From: Lithodes maja
Taxonomy: Eukaryota > Arthropoda > Malacostraca > Decapoda > Lithodidae
DNA: 64,000 nt
Reading direction: 5' to 3'
Assembly (NCBI GenBank): GCA_037953745.1
Contig: JBAKBP010000711.1
Span: 1 to 64,000, forward strand
In this document: one piece after another, positions 22,237 to 33,716 of the stretch
How positions within the stretch are numbered: the stretch's first letter is position 1
Layout: each line of letters begins with the position of its first letter
Notes under the pieces: model-generated
Databases searched by the model: none
What the model saw: only the letters and a program-made list of their open reading frames with translations
What the model was told of the DNA's origin: nothing
Made by a program: the position numbers and the translations under genes

Positions 22237-25200
22237 TACATAGGAGTACAAAGGAGTACAAAGGAAATCAAGCAACAACAGATCCAGTGACCCTTCTAGG
22301 TTGCTTGTCCTCCAAAACACTGAGGATCAAGTGTCCAAACAGTGGTTTAGAGTGGGTAAGGGAACATTGGAAAGGGAATTACTGCCCTGGAACTAATGTC
22401 CGTGGCAGGATTAGGAAGTTAGTAGAGGACAGATGGGTTAGTAACTGAGGGGGGGATAAAATAAAGTTATTCATTTACAAACGCAGTCAGTCGCGGGTTT
22501 GATGCGAGATATTTGTCTAGGCGGAGTTTAAATGAATCAACGGTGATGCAGTCTATAACGTTTCGGGGAAGCCCATTCCACAAGTTGACAACTCGATTGA
22601 AGAAGAAATTCTTAGATTCGTGCGAGTTAAAAGATTTACCAATAATTTTGCAACCGTTTCCCCGCGTGTAATTAGATTGGTCGATAGTGAAGTACTTACT
22701 ACAGTTCATATTGTCGATGCCTTTGATGATTTTGAACACTTGAATTAAGTCGCCTCTTAATCTGCGCTGGGTTAAAGGAAATAGATTTAATTCTCTAAGA
22801 CGCTCTTCGTATGGTTTGTTCTTTAGGCTAGGTATCATTTTGGTAACTCTACGTTGAACTCGTTCTAGCTTGTTTATATCTTTTTGGTAATAAGGGCACC
22901 AGGATTGAACGCAGTATTCCAGAAGAGGGCGGACTAAGGAATTGTAAAGGGTTAGGATAACTTCTTTGGATTTATGCTCAAATGACCTGCCTGTAAAGCC
23001 AATTATTTTGTTTGCCTTCTTAACAACTTCTGAACATTGTTGACTCGGTTTTAGGTTACTCGATATTGTTACTCCCAGATCGGTTTCTCTGTTTACATTC
23101 TTAAGCTGAGTGCCATTCATCGAATAGTTTGCTTTCTCATTTAGGTATCCGATATGTAGTACTTTACATTTATCCGCATTGAAACTCATTTGCCAAATTT
23201 GGGCCCAACATGACAATTTATCTAGATTGTGTTGCATATCGTCAACTTGTTCTTTTGAGAGTACGCTATTTGCAATTTTTGTATCGTCAGCAAATTTTGA
23301 GATTGTACAGGTGAGACCCTCATCTATGTCGTTGATGTAAATTAGAAAGAGAATTGGTCCTAGTACCGATCCCTGGGGTACCCCGCTACTTACATTGGTC
23401 CATTTTGATGCCTTACCGTTTATGACTACTCTTTGCTTTCTGTCGCTGAGCCAATTTTCTATCCATTTCAACACACCGTCTTGTATTCCATGCGCTTTTA
23501 GTTTTAGCAGTAAACGTTTGTGGGGAACTTTGTCAAAGGCCTTTTGAAAATCAAGGTATATAATATCTACAGCTTTACTCTCATCGTAGAGGTTGAGGAT
23601 ATCGTGGAAGAAGTCTAAGAGGTTTGTTAAACAGGAACGTTTTTTACGAAAGCCGTGTTGAGTATCTTTAAGTATGTTATTTTCCTCTAAGTGATTTACG
23701 AGTCTGTCTCTTATGACCGTTTCTAGCATTTTACATACAACTGAGGTTAAGCTAATTGGACGATAGTTACTGGATAGGGATTTGCTGCCTTTTTTGAATA
23801 TCGGTGTTACGTTGGCTAGCTTCCACTGATCGGGCATAGTTCCAGACTGCAAGGATTTATTGAATAGTAATGTCAGTGGTTTAGAGAGCTCATCCTTAGC
23901 TTCCTTTAGAACTCTAGGCGAGATTGTATCAGGTCCAGGCGTTTTATTTACCTTGAGTTTATCTAAACAATTCAATACTTCTCTCTCTGTAATGGTGATA
24001 TTGCTTAAAACATCTGAATTATCAATCTGAATCGGCGATGGTGTAGGGATATCACTGAGGTCTTCTGTTGTAAAAACTGATGCAAAGAAGGTATTGAGGG
24101 CATTACTCATTTGTTCTTCGTCTTTGGTGTATTCTCCATTTTCATCGACTAACGGTCCAACAGTTGAAGTAACTACTTTTTTCTTTCTGATATAACTATA
24201 GAATTCTTTCGGGTTTGTTTTACTTTGATTCGCAATATGTAACTCTAAGGTCTTTTTACTTTGCTTAATTAACTTTTTGGCTTTGCGTCGTAGCTCTACA
24301 AATTTCAGCCGTTCTTCGTCATTTTGTGAGGATTTTAATCTATCATTAGCAAATTTTTTAGCAAGCAGGCAGTTTGAAATATCTTTATTCCACCATTTGG
24401 GCTTATTATTATGGCCTGGACGCCGAGTTTTCGATGGTATGCAGTCTTGCACTGCTTTTAGGTAAGTGGCTTCGAATAACTTCCAAGATGTATTTATGTC
24501 GTTATTGTGAATTAAAAAGCTCCAGTCAGTTTCTTTAAACATAGCTCTAAGTTTAGGAAAGTTTGCTTTCTTGAAATTAGGGACTTTTTCGATGCTACTA
24601 TTTGGTTCGTTACTAGTAAAGTTTAAAGTGAAAGTTATCGTATGATGGTCGCTGTTACTGAATTCATCACCAACATTCAAATTCTCTATTAATTCTTCTT
24701 TTGTTGCAAGTACAATGTCAAGAACGTTATTACCACGGGTCGGCGTTCCAACAAATTGATAAAGCGAACTCTCTTGCAAGTTCGTATACAAGTCATGTCC
24801 GGAGTGTGAAGTAAGAGTATCGCCCCACTTGGTCACAGGTAAATTAAAGTCACCAAAAATTACGGTATCTTGTGAGTTACTTACATCTGCAATTTGTTCG
24901 TAAATTTCTCGGTCAGTTTGCACTGATTGAGCTGGAGGTCTGTATATTAATGCAAGTATTATTTTGGTACCTTTATTATTCTTTATTAGCACAAAAGATG
25001 CGTCGACGTTCACAATTTGAGGTTTTGACAAGAGGGTAGGGTTAAGACTTTCTTTGATATAAAGTAAAACGCCACCTCCATTTCGATTTATTCGGCTTTT
25101 CTCAAACATTACATAACCGGGAAGTGAATACTCTGCTAAAAAGTCTCTATCTTCTGTATTGAGCCAAGATTCTGTTATGCCAATCACATCATAATTTTCT

Positions 25201-25490
25201 GTAAACACTAGCTCCTCTAAATCTGAAAATTTATTGCGTATGCTACGAGCGTTTGCATAGAAAACCTTTAAATTTGTTATTTTAGAACTCACGGAACGCG
25301 CTTTAATAATATTTTTGGTTCTTGTCGGATCTACATTTATGTTCATGGCTGTCCTCGGTCCTCGCTGTCTCCGGTCCTTATCGCTGGTGGTCCTCGGTTG
25401 CCTCTGTGTTTTTCTTGGCGTTGGATGATTTATGTCACTGCTGCTTCTTCTCGGATGGCGTTTTTTGATCCATGGCTGCGGACTGCTTCG
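22237..25490 (-). mobile_element. CR1-type LINE, copy A, intact ORF2
   Basis: The minus-strand element abuts the minisatellite at its 3' end. The last bases read CTTTGTACTC repeated, and CR1 elements characteristically end in short tandem repeats. The 3' UTR (22240-22466) matches 56900-57118 of copy B. The 5' limit near 25490 is approximate; ORF1 is absent, so the copy is 5'-truncated just upstream of ORF2. Confidence 0.82.
22467..25346 (-). CDS. CR1 ORF2: endonuclease and reverse transcriptase
   Basis: An uninterrupted 959-codon frame, a typical CR1 ORF2 length. Residues about 25-235 form an AP-like endonuclease (TESWLN near 55, LALIYRPP, FGDFNLP near 163, SDHHTI near 229). The reverse transcriptase spans about 480-750 with motif A YLDFQKAFD near 596, GVPQGSVLGP, and catalytic FADDTK near 682. 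The C-terminal part has YCVQSWCPYYQKD and RRLRGDLIQVFK. The protein nicks target DNA and copies its own RNA there. The start used is the ATG at 25346; an internal start is possible. No frameshift is seen, so this copy is young or under recent selection. Its lack of ORF1 makes autonomous movement doubtful. Confidence 0.88.
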   Translation of the reverse strand: MNINVDPTRTKNIIKARSVSSKITNLKVFYANARSIRNKFSDLEELVFTENYDVIGITESWLNTEDRDFLAEYSLPGYVMFEKSRINRNGGGVLLYIKESLNPTLLSKPQIVNVDASFVLIKNNKGTKIILALIYRPPAQSVQTDREIYEQIADVSNSQDTVIFGDFNLPVTKWGDTLTSHSGHDLYTNLQESSLYQFVGTPTRGNNVLDIVLATKEELIENLNVGDEFSNSDHHTITFTLNFTSNEPNSSIEKVPNFKKANFPKLRAMFKETDWSFLIHNNDINTSWKLFEATYLKAVQDCIPSKTRRPGHNNKPKWWNKDISNCLLAKKFANDRLKSSQNDEERLKFVELRRKAKKLIKQSKKTLELHIANQSKTNPKEFYSYIRKKKVVTSTVGPLVDENGEYTKDEEQMSNALNTFFASVFTTEDLSDIPTPSPIQIDNSDVLSNITITEREVLNCLDKLKVNKTPGPDTISPRVLKEAKDELSKPLTLLFNKSLQSGTMPDQWKLANVTPIFKKGSKSLSSNYRPISLTSVVCKMLETVIRDRLVNHLEENNILKDTQHGFRKKRSCLTNLLDFFHDILNLYDESKAVDIIYLDFQKAFDKVPHKRLLLKLKAHGIQDGVLKWIENWLSDRKQRVVINGKASKWTNVSSGVPQGSVLGPILFLIYINDIDEGLTCTISKFADDTKIANSVLSKEQVDDMQHNLDKLSCWAQIWQMSFNADKCKVLHIGYLNEKANYSMNGTQLKNVNRETDLGVTISSNLKPSQQCSEVVKKANKIIGFTGRSFEHKSKEVILTLYNSLVRPLLEYCVQSWCPYYQKDINKLERVQRRVTKMIPSLKNKPYEERLRELNLFPLTQRRLRGDLIQVFKIIKGIDNMNCSKYFTIDQSNYTRGNGCKIIGKSFNSHESKNFFFNRVVNLWNGLPRNVIDCITVDSFKLRLDKYLASNPRLTAFVNE

Positions 25491-28400
25491 TGTAGGAGGT
25501 GAGTGAGGGAGACAAAAGGCAGAACTGCCTGTATCGAGTGCCTCCCCCAGAGTTCAAAGAGTGACAGGGACAAAATCAAGGGACGTTCGAGCCAAAATGC
25601 CTGGACACACGGAGTTTGAAGGAACTTAAGTCATAGGAAGAAGGAAAGACTGATTCTGGGAGAGAGTTACAGAGCTCAGATGTTGAATAGAAGAAAAACT
25701 GAGAATAACGTTTCACTCTTGGTTTTTGTGTTGCAAGATGGGTACTACGTACCCTACGTAGAGGAGGTGGTATACACTGGGAAAGCTCTGAGGAGCATTG
25801 ATTATTATAGTAGCGATAGAATAGTGAAAGAGATCCAAGATTGCAGCGAAGAGAGAAAGATTGCAGAGAGTTTGTTAGTGGGCAGGAGTTAATGATACGA
25901 AAGGCTTTCCTTTCTACTTTGTCTAGGAGTGCGATGTGAGAGGACCCTCCCCATACATGTGAACAATACTCAATACAAGGACGCACTGTGTCCCTGTACA
26001 GAGCAAGAAGCTGTGCAGGGGTAAAGAACCCTTGAGGCGGTTGAGCTCACCAAGCTTCTGGGAGGATGCCTTAGCAAGACTGGCAATATGGTCCTTCCAA
26101 GTGAGAGCAGAAGAAAAACAGAAACCCGAGAATATTGAGAGAAGATGAAGGATTGATTTTTGTATTGTTGAAGTGTAAGGGATAGTCATCTGGGAGTTTT
26201 GAATGGGTAGTAAGATGAAGAAATTGGGTTTCGCAAGCATTAAAGGCAACAAGGATTTCTCTGCTCCAATTGGAAATAGTAGTTAGATCAGAAGATAAGT
26301 GATGCATGGCTTCATTACATTTGTTTTTGAGGGATTGCTGGCTGGGGCGTTCAGGAAAACTAATTGAGTAGGGTAAGGTAGAGTCGTCTGTGTATGAATG
26401 GATGGGACTAGAGGTACAGTTGAGAAGATAATTTATGAAAATTAGAAAGAGAATGGGAGATAGGACAGAGCCCTGACGAACACCGGGGTTGATAGGATGA
26501 AGAAGTGAGTGATGGCCATCCACAACCGCAGCTATGGAACGGCCGGAAAGGAAATTAGAGATAAAGGCACAGATGGAGGGATATAAACCGAAGGAGGGTA
26601 GTTTAGAAATTAAAGATTTGTGCCAGACTCTATCGAAGGCCTTCGATATGTCTAGTGCAATAGAAAAGGTCTCACCGAAGTCCCGAAAGGAGGATGACCA
26701 AGAGTTAGTAAGATATGAAAGAAGAACACCAGTAGAGCGACCTCTAAGGAAGCCATACTGGCGATCTGAGAGACGATTATGAGAAGAGAAATGCTTAAGA
26801 AATTTGGAAGCAAGAATAGTTTCAAAAACTTTAGAGATACAAGAGATGAGAGCAATTGGACGATAATTGGAGGGTTGAGAGCGGTCACCCTTCTTAGGGA
26901 CAGGTTGAATGAGAACAAACTTCCAGCAAGAAGGGAAGATGTTACAGGAGGGACAGAGACGAAAGAGTTTGACTAGGCAGGAAGTCAGCACGGAATCACA
27001 GTTTTTGAGTACAACAGGAGGAATACCGTCCGGACAGTACGCCTTCTTATTATAAAGCCCAGAGTGGGTAGAAAATACATCTATAGAAGAGATTAGAATA
27101 GTAGGAGAGAGGGGGGTGGAGAGGGAGGAATAGCACCGGAATCATCCAAGGTGGGGTTTCTAGCAAAAGTTTGAGTGAAGAGTTCAGCTTCGTCAGAGGA
27201 AGAAGTGAGGGTTGTGCCATCAGAGTGGAAAAGGGGAGGGAAAGACGAGGAAGAGAAATTGTTGGAGAGGTTTATGGCTAGATGCCAGAAAGCTTGGGAA
27301 GAGATAGAGTTGGATAGTTCAGTGCATTTATTATTGATGAAAGAGTGTTTGGCAAGTCGAAGAACAGATTTGGCTTGATTCCGGGCAGAAACATAGGAAG
27401 AATAAGATATTTTGAGTCTTAAGGTGTCGGTACCGTTTGAATGCTTCCTCCTTGTAGCGGGCAGCAGTAGAACAAGCATGAGTAATTCAGTACTTTTTTG
27501 CATTAGACTGAGAGAAAGAAAATGGAATGTATGCTTCCATGCCCGAGAGGATTACCTCGGTAATGTTGGGGAGATCGGGTGGCCGTACTGGAGATACAGG
27601 ACAGGTGTCAGATATTAGTTTATGGTCGGAGGAGCCCAAAGGAGCGAAAAGATTTACAGTATAAGCTGAAGGGTTAGAGGTTAGAATTAGGTCAAGAATG
27701 CTGGGCCGGGCTCCGAAGTGATCCGGAATACGGGTGGGTTGCTGGACTAACTGCTCTAGGTCGTTTAAGATAAAAAAAATGTAGGCTTGTTCACCAGGTT
27801 GGTCAGTGGAAACAGAGGAGAGCCATTGGTGGTGGTGAACATTGAAATCTCCTAAGATGGAGATTTCTGTGGAAGGAGAGATGGATAGAATGTGTTTCAC
27901 TTTAGAAGTTAGATAGTCAAAGAATTTTGGATAGTCAGTAGAATTAGGGAAGAATAGACAGCGCAGACATATTTACTTTGAGAGTGACAAGAAAGCTTTA
28001 GCCAGAGAGTGCGAATTCAGAATAATCTAAGTTGGGGACACGAGAGAAAGCAAGATTGTTGCGTACATAGACGCAACATCTACCTTTAGCTCGAAACTGA
28101 GGATAGAGATAGTAGGAGGATACAGAGAAGGGTTTGCTGTCAGTAATCCCAGACATTTGTGTCTCTGTGAGAAAGAGAAGATCAGGGTTGGCAGAGGAGA
28201 GGTGGTGTTCCACAGAGTGGAAGTAAGAGGAAAGGCCACGAATGTTACATAAATTAATAGTAAGAGTAGAAGGGGGTGGCTCAGAACATTCTGGTGAGTC
28301 GTAACTAGGGGACAGACTAATGAGGGCATTTCTGGTTCCCCCCCCCCTCCCCTGGGGACTCCGAGGCAGGTCGAGGTTTCGTCATTTTTTGTTTCCTTTG

Positions 28401-28530
28401 GAAAAGATAGTGTAGTATGTAAGGTGTTTGTAGTATAATGTATTGATAGGAGGAGAAGGTGACTTGGAGGGCAGGCTGGGGTTGCCCTCAATATTGATGA
28501 GACATTGAAATGATCAGCTAGGGAGGCCAG
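25490..28530 (-). mobile_element. LINE-B, minus-strand copy, degenerate
   Basis: A second non-LTR family (Jockey/CR1 superfamily, clade not determined). Minus-strand frames in order: endonuclease start 28213-27998 (LSSANPDLLFLTETQMS), endonuclease end 27900-27487 (ISILGDFNVHHHQWLS, SSDHKLIS), linker 27503-27093, reverse transcriptase 26991-26071, C-terminal tail 25986-25576 ending FGSNVP. Each step needs a frameshift. Most open frames on the plus strand across this block are shadows. Confidence 0.78.
26071..26991 (-). pseudogene. LINE-B reverse transcriptase domain
   Basis: About 306 codons: WKFVLIQPVPKKGD, SNYRPIALISCISKVFE, motif A ALDISKAFDRVWH, GVRQGSVLSPILFLIFIN (family QG motif), and motif C HSYTDDSTL. 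The second LINE-B copy has HSYADDS, so this one carries A to T beside the aspartates. The catalytic aspartates remain. The frame ends in NILGFLF where the tail continues in another frame at 26252-25923 and 25986-25576. Confidence 0.78.
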
Positions 28531-28571
28531 GTGGTTAAACAGGAGTTCCAGCGGTCCTTATCAGTCACCTA

Positions 28572-29663
28572 GCACATATTCCATTTTCTTTCTCTCAGTC
28601 TAATGCAAACAAATCTTGGTTTACTCACGCTTGTTCTACTGCTGTCCTCAACAAGGAGGAAACATTCAAATGCTACCGATGCTTTAACCCTTAACTAGCG
28701 GCGCGCAACATAAGTCGAGTATAATAAATTTGGACTATCTGGCGGCGTGCGACATAGGTCGTGTGGCAATTTCAGCACGTAATGTTGCTGAGAGAGAGAG
28801 ACAAGTGGTGGCAGGAGAGTAGCGAGCGTATGACTGCTCCAGACCACCGCGGCGAACCTGCTGACACGAATCCCACCTCCTCCCTCCCTCTCTCACTCGC
28901 TACATACTGAATTGTATGGGGAAAGTACCGAATTACATGCTTTTTGCACTCGTGTTGCGCGGTTGTGTTAATAAGGTGTTAAAACTCAAGAATCTCATTC
29001 TTCTTATGTTTCTGCCCGGAATCAAGTCAAATCTGTTCTTCGACTTGCCAAGCACTCTTTCATCAATAATAAATGCACTGAACTATCCAACTCTAGCTCT
29101 TTTCAAGCTTTCTGGCATCTAGTCAAAAAACCTCTCCAATAATTGTTCTTCCTCGTCTTTCCCACCCCTTTTCCACTCTGATGGCACAACCATCACTTCT
29201 TCCTCTGACAAAGCTGAACTCTTCACTCAAACGTTTGCTAGAAACTCCACCTTGGATGATTCCTTTGCTATTCCTTCCTCTCCACCCCCCTCTCTCCTAC
29301 CGGTGCCTACTATCCTAATCTCTTCTAAAGATGTACTTTCTACCCTCTCTGGGCTTAATACTAAGAAGGCGTACGGTTCAGTCGGTGTTTCTCCTGTTGT
29401 ACTAAAAAACTGTGCTTCCATGCTGACTCCCTGCCTAGGCAAACTCTTTCGTCTCTGTCTCTCCTCTAACGTCTTCCCTTCTTGTTGGAAGTTTGCTCTC
29501 ATTCAACCTGTCCCAAAGAAGGGTGACCACTCTCAACATTCCAACTATCGTCCAATTGCTCTCATCTCTTGTATCTCTCAAGTTTTTGAAACTATTTTTG
29601 CTTCCAAATTTCTTAAGCATTTCTCTTCTCATAATCTAATCTCAGATCGCCAGTATGACTTCC
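28572..29663 (+). pseudogene. LINE-B, plus-strand copy, first part
   Basis: Begins inside the ORF (IPFSFSQSNA region), continues with SSYVSARNQVKSVLRLAKHS after the 291 bp TTAA element at 28688, and then 29252-29663 reads FPSCWKFALIQPVPKKGD and SNYRPIALISCISQVFE to SDRQYDF. It stops where a TTAA-start element enters at 29664. The matching remainder resumes at 32272. Confidence 0.75.
28688..28978. mobile_element. 291 bp TTAA-flanked element in LINE-B
   Basis: TTAA lies at 28684-28687 and 28979-28982. It starts CCCTTAACTAGCGGCGCGC and ends GCGCGGTTGTGTTAATAAGGTG, imperfect inverted ends. The uninterrupted LINE-B copy (27400-27450 on the minus strand) reads across a single CTTAAG at the same place, which proves the insertion. 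It encodes nothing. Confidence 0.75.
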
Positions 29664-29667
29664 TTAA

Positions 29668-30155
29668 CCCGGGAACGGCGAGAACACTCATAAGAGGTTT
29701 TGGTGGGCCAGGGCGAGGACCCTCTTAAGAGGTAAGGCCTAAAACAATTTTTTTAAAAGGCCCCAGTAGCACTTAAAACAAGTGAAATGGTTATTAAGTG
29801 AGATAACTCCCCTCCATACCTCCTATCACTACTCCATATCTGTCAAAATCCCCTCCTTCCCCCCTTTCTCCCCCCTCCACGCACCCTTCAATTATTACCT
29901 ATTTGTCCTCTTATTCCCATATTTATTGGTGTTTTTATCATGCCAATATATCCAAACCGGTCAAAGCAGTGCTCATGTTGCTAGAGAGGGTATAGAGTGT
30001 CTGAGAGTGTGAGTGAGTAAGTCAGTGTAGCTCCAGGCTCCGAGAAGGGAGGGTGTGGCCCGCCTCAGCTCCACACTTGAAGAATGGCTGGTCGGCAATT
30101 ATTCGCTATTTTGACCATCAAAACACTATTCCCACTTGTTTTATTGTTGTCACAA
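29668..30155. mobile_element. TTAA-start element, left half, in LINE-B
   Basis: After TTAA (29664-29667) it begins CCCGGGAACGGCG and follows the same order of blocks as 7493-8122 and 35524-36133: ACTCATAAGAGG, GGCCCC, a pyrimidine-rich block, and TTTTGACCATC, ACTTGTTTTATTGTTGT. The right half (AATAGGTGCATATGG to GAGGTTAA) is not found; other sequence takes over near 30155. Confidence 0.55.
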
Positions 30156-31457
30156 GATGCAACGTGGAGCGGCGCCCCCCAGCAGACCAACTTCATCAGA
30201 ACCAGAGAAACAGGAGCATCAAAGAAAACAAGGCTCTAGTAAAGATGGCTAACTCTAGAAAATCCCCTGTTACCATAGAAAACCAGTAATATAGGGGGAA
30301 CTTGCCTAGCCGTCCTGATGCACACGTGGGCAAACACGAATGTATGCAAATTCAATATCAACCCCTTCTGTGTGCCTCTGTGCTCCTTAGTGATTCAACC
30401 AGTGATAAAGTGAAGAAGCATATGAACCAATCCTCCCAAGTAAATAACTTCAATAACCCTATTACAAACCAACATAACCCAGACAAAGTCGTAGTAGACT
30501 ATAATCACCCTTCAGGTCTAAATCCTTCTCAAACAACCCTACCACCCCAACTTCATAATCAAATGCTTCCGATCTCATCCACGAACCAAAGGAAAATAAT
30601 AAACAAAGTTAGTGCGACCGGCTCTAAGAAAACAAGCAGAAACAGAGGCTCCCACATGTCCCTCTTGCCACAGAGCCCAGCCTCCTTGATGCCGACCAAA
30701 TCAGAGTCACTATGCGCGTTGAAAATAGGAAAGTAAGCCTTCAGCCCTCAGCTTCAGTTACCACTTTGGGTTTGGAACTAACAACCAAAGGAGAAAGTCA
30801 TGGTGAGGAACTTCATTCCTTATCTAGTGGTCAGCATTCGTATATAAGAAGCCCAGTAGATAGTTCTCTTGCAAGCACCGTTTTATGCGAGCTTGCAATT
30901 GAAACCTTATACCAGCCACTTAAGTCTTTCTCAGGACTCTTTGTTTAATCACGGAGATGAGATAGATTTATTGGTTGAGACACCCTTTGAGCAGAGCATA
31001 TTAGGTGACTCAAGTACTTTCGATGCAAGTGTAGATAACATTATCCAGACTTCATTTGCCTCACTGTACCCATTCACAGTTCCAGATAGCTTGCTCTTGT
31101 TTTGTCCACCTATGCCTGTTAATAACCTCAGTATTCCAAGTATAGGGGATTCTTTATCTTCCACCAGACTCAGCGTGAAAAGTGACCAAGTGCGAGTTGT
31201 CGAGCCAAGGAGAGAAAGAGAGAGAGATAGTCGTGCCCTACAGTTATTAGGGCCCGACCCTGTTTAGAGTGTGTGAAACCTTAGACCCTGTATTCAAAGT
31301 GCCGAGACAACTACAGCTACACCCATTGTTCCAGATTCGCTCTACCAGTGCCTCCTCTCTCTACATAAATCATTTAAGTGATCCTCTGTTTATAATAGGA
31401 AACGATGATAGTTGTGAGGGTCTAGACCAAGGTATGATAAGGTTCACTAAATATTAA
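30156..31457 (+). pseudogene. Decayed Ser/Thr/Pro/Asn-rich reading frame
   Basis: One frame is open from 30053 to the TAA at 30287, again to 30736 (SNQSSQ-type polar sequence, PQLHNQMLPISSTNQ), then the next frame (30712-30948) and the first frame (30869-31267) continue. Three open frames joined by a stop and frameshifts over 1.2 kb suggest a former polar, low-complexity protein of a mobile element, perhaps gag-like. There is no zinc knuckle, protease or polymerase motif. A comparable decayed frame lies at 33717-34658. Confidence 0.35.
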
Positions 31458-32271
31458 TGTAATGCTAAAAGATGTTTCATTCTTCCCTATTTATTTTACT
31501 ACCAGTTGCTCTGCTTAGGGAGAACATATACACTTTTATCAAGCGGAAAACGTTTATATGCTTCTATGGATATAGGCTCCTATATTTGTTAATATAGAAA
31601 TATACAAAAGTGTATCCAGGGAATAAATACATACATTTACACGTCAACTTGAACGCTTACTCAGATCTTAGTTTATGCGCTACGTATCATCAGGGTACAA
31701 GTCCAATAGTGATTAGTTCAAGTAATTTACTCTTCAGTCACATATTTTCTGACTATTATATTTATTACAAGTTTATGATTTTCTAATTCATATTTATGAC
31801 TCTTTTGAGTTTATTCCAGTTAATTTTCTGTTCAAGTCGCTTAGACTTATTGTTCGCTTAGAAATCAAATATTGTCCTATTGTCCATACCTATCAGTGCT
31901 ACGCTTTTGACCTCGTAGTAACTATTATTTACACTTTTGCCAAGCCGTAATTGAGAGCTTGTATATTTATATCAGGACTTTATTTATTATGATTTGAGAC
32001 TTATCATCTCTTATGTTATTATTTATCTGTTCAATTGTAACGCTATTATTCTGTTTATTTGAATGTTATGAGTATTATTCCAGAGACATATTGAGATTGT
32101 ACCCTAGTTATTAAGGAATAAAAAGTGCTAAAACCTCTTGTGTGTATTCTGTGTCCATTGGTTATTACTGAAGTATTGTATATAGAACTAAGGCTAATCT
32201 TTTCCCAGTAGAGAGGCATTTGAGTTGACGATTAGCGCAGATTCCTAAGGTAAACGTGGCATAACACAAAT
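31458..32271 (+). other. Possible element 3' end or LTR-like block
   Basis: AT-rich and non-coding. Its last part (CCAGTAGAGAGGCATTTGAG, TTGACGA, ending GTGGCATAACA) resembles 36540-36632 (CCAGTCGAGAGCATCCTAAG, TTGAAGA, ending GTGGTATAACA). Two divergent copies of one terminal block fit an LTR or a common 3' end. It lies directly against the resumed LINE-B. Confidence 0.35.
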
Positions 32272-33325
32272 ATTACTAACTCTTGGTCATCCTCCTTTCA
32301 TGATTTCGGTGAAACCTTTTCTATTGCACTAGAAATATCGAAGGTCTTCGATAGAGTCTGGCACAATTCATTAATTTCTAAACTACCCTCCTTCGGTTTC
32401 TAACCCTCCATCTGTGCCTTTGTCTCTAATTTCTTTTCCGGCCATTTCATAGCTGCGGTTGTGGACGGCCAACGTTCACTTCCTCATCCTATCAACTCCG
32501 GTGTTCCTCAGGGCTCTGTCCTATCTTCCATTCTCCTTCTAATTTTCATAAATGATCTTCTCAATCCCATCCATTCATATGCAGACGACTCTATCTTACA
32601 CTACTCAATTAGTATCCAGAACGTCCCAGCCAGCAATTCCTGAAAAACAAACGTAATGAAGCCATAAAACATTTATCTTCTAATCTAACTACAATTTCCA
32701 ATTGGGACAGAGAAAATGTTGTTGCCTTTAATGCTTCCTAATCCCAATTTCTCCATCTTACTACCCGTATTTCTCCTGGGCGACCTAGATATGTGTGAGA
32801 TTTTGTGTTTTGCTTTGTTTTGTTTTTCTGATGTGTTGTGATGTCCCTGTTCGGGCTCTGTCTCTAGTCGGCCACCCTCATAAAAAAATACTCCAACAAT
32901 ACAAAAATCAATCCTTCATCCTCTCTCAATATTCTCGATTTTAATTTCTCGGTGTCTCTTTTTCTTCTGCTCTCATTTGGAAGGGCCGTATTACCAGTTT
33001 TGCTAAGGCAGCCTCTCAGAAGCTTGGTGTGCTCAACCGTCTCAATGGGTTCTTTAACCCTGCACAGCTTCTTGCTCTGTACAGAGGCACAGTGCACCCT
33101 TGTATTGAGTATTGTTCACATGTGTGGGTAGGATCCACTCACACAGCACTCCTAGAAAAAGTAGAAAGGAAGGCCTTTCGTATCATTAATTCCCGTCCAC
33201 TCATCGACTATCTGCAATCTCTCTCTCTTCGCCGCAATGTTGCATTTCTCTCGCTATTCTATCGCTGCTACAATAATCAGTGTTCCTCAGAGCTCTCCCA
33301 GTGTATACCACCTCCTCAACGTAGG
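32272..33325 (+). pseudogene. LINE-B, plus-strand copy, resumed part
   Basis: Starts at TNSWSSSF, continues ALEISKVFDRVWHN (motif A Asp replaced by Glu), GVPQGSVLSSILLLIFIND, HSYADDSILHYS and, after frameshifts, LLALYRGTVHPCIEYCSHVW to SSELSQCIPPPQRRVR near 33325. It is the second half of the copy that starts at 28572. About 36 bases of LINE-B between the two halves are missing, so the insertion was accompanied by a deletion. Confidence 0.75.
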
Positions 33326-33716
33326 GTACGTGGTTTTGAAAGTGATGTAGAATATGTAAACATTCTTAATGCAGGAGAATGAAAAACACAGCCGAAACCG
33401 CTGCGCATTATATGGAAATGGGTCAATAGAAAACGGAGGTGCGAAGGCAAATTCGTCAGCGATAGCGTCGATGGACGTCATAAAGTAAAACATTATTAAA
33501 TATGGCTAAAAACTCCTAACATTTTGAAAAGCCCCCACAAATTTACCATACTATAAGTAGGATGAATTACTCTTTTTCGGTATTGTGTAAGCACTTAACT
33601 TAGCAGGTGCGGAGTGTTAGTCTCACAAGTACCTTTATCTGTAAAATCTGTTTCCTTAATGTAATGTTCCTCTCAATTGGAAACATTATGAATAATTTAG
33701 AATATAAAAGTGAGCC
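33326..33716. other. Non-coding, nothing recognised
   Basis: No motif or convincing reading frame. It includes the stretch between the LINE-B tail and the decayed polar frame. Confidence 0.5.

Noticed and set aside
24277..24465. Small plus-strand open frame inside CR1-A
   Set aside because: Shadow of the intact ORF2 on the minus strand.
26534..27618. Plus-strand open frames across LINE-B
   Set aside because: They are antisense to the recognisable reverse transcriptase and endonuclease blocks.
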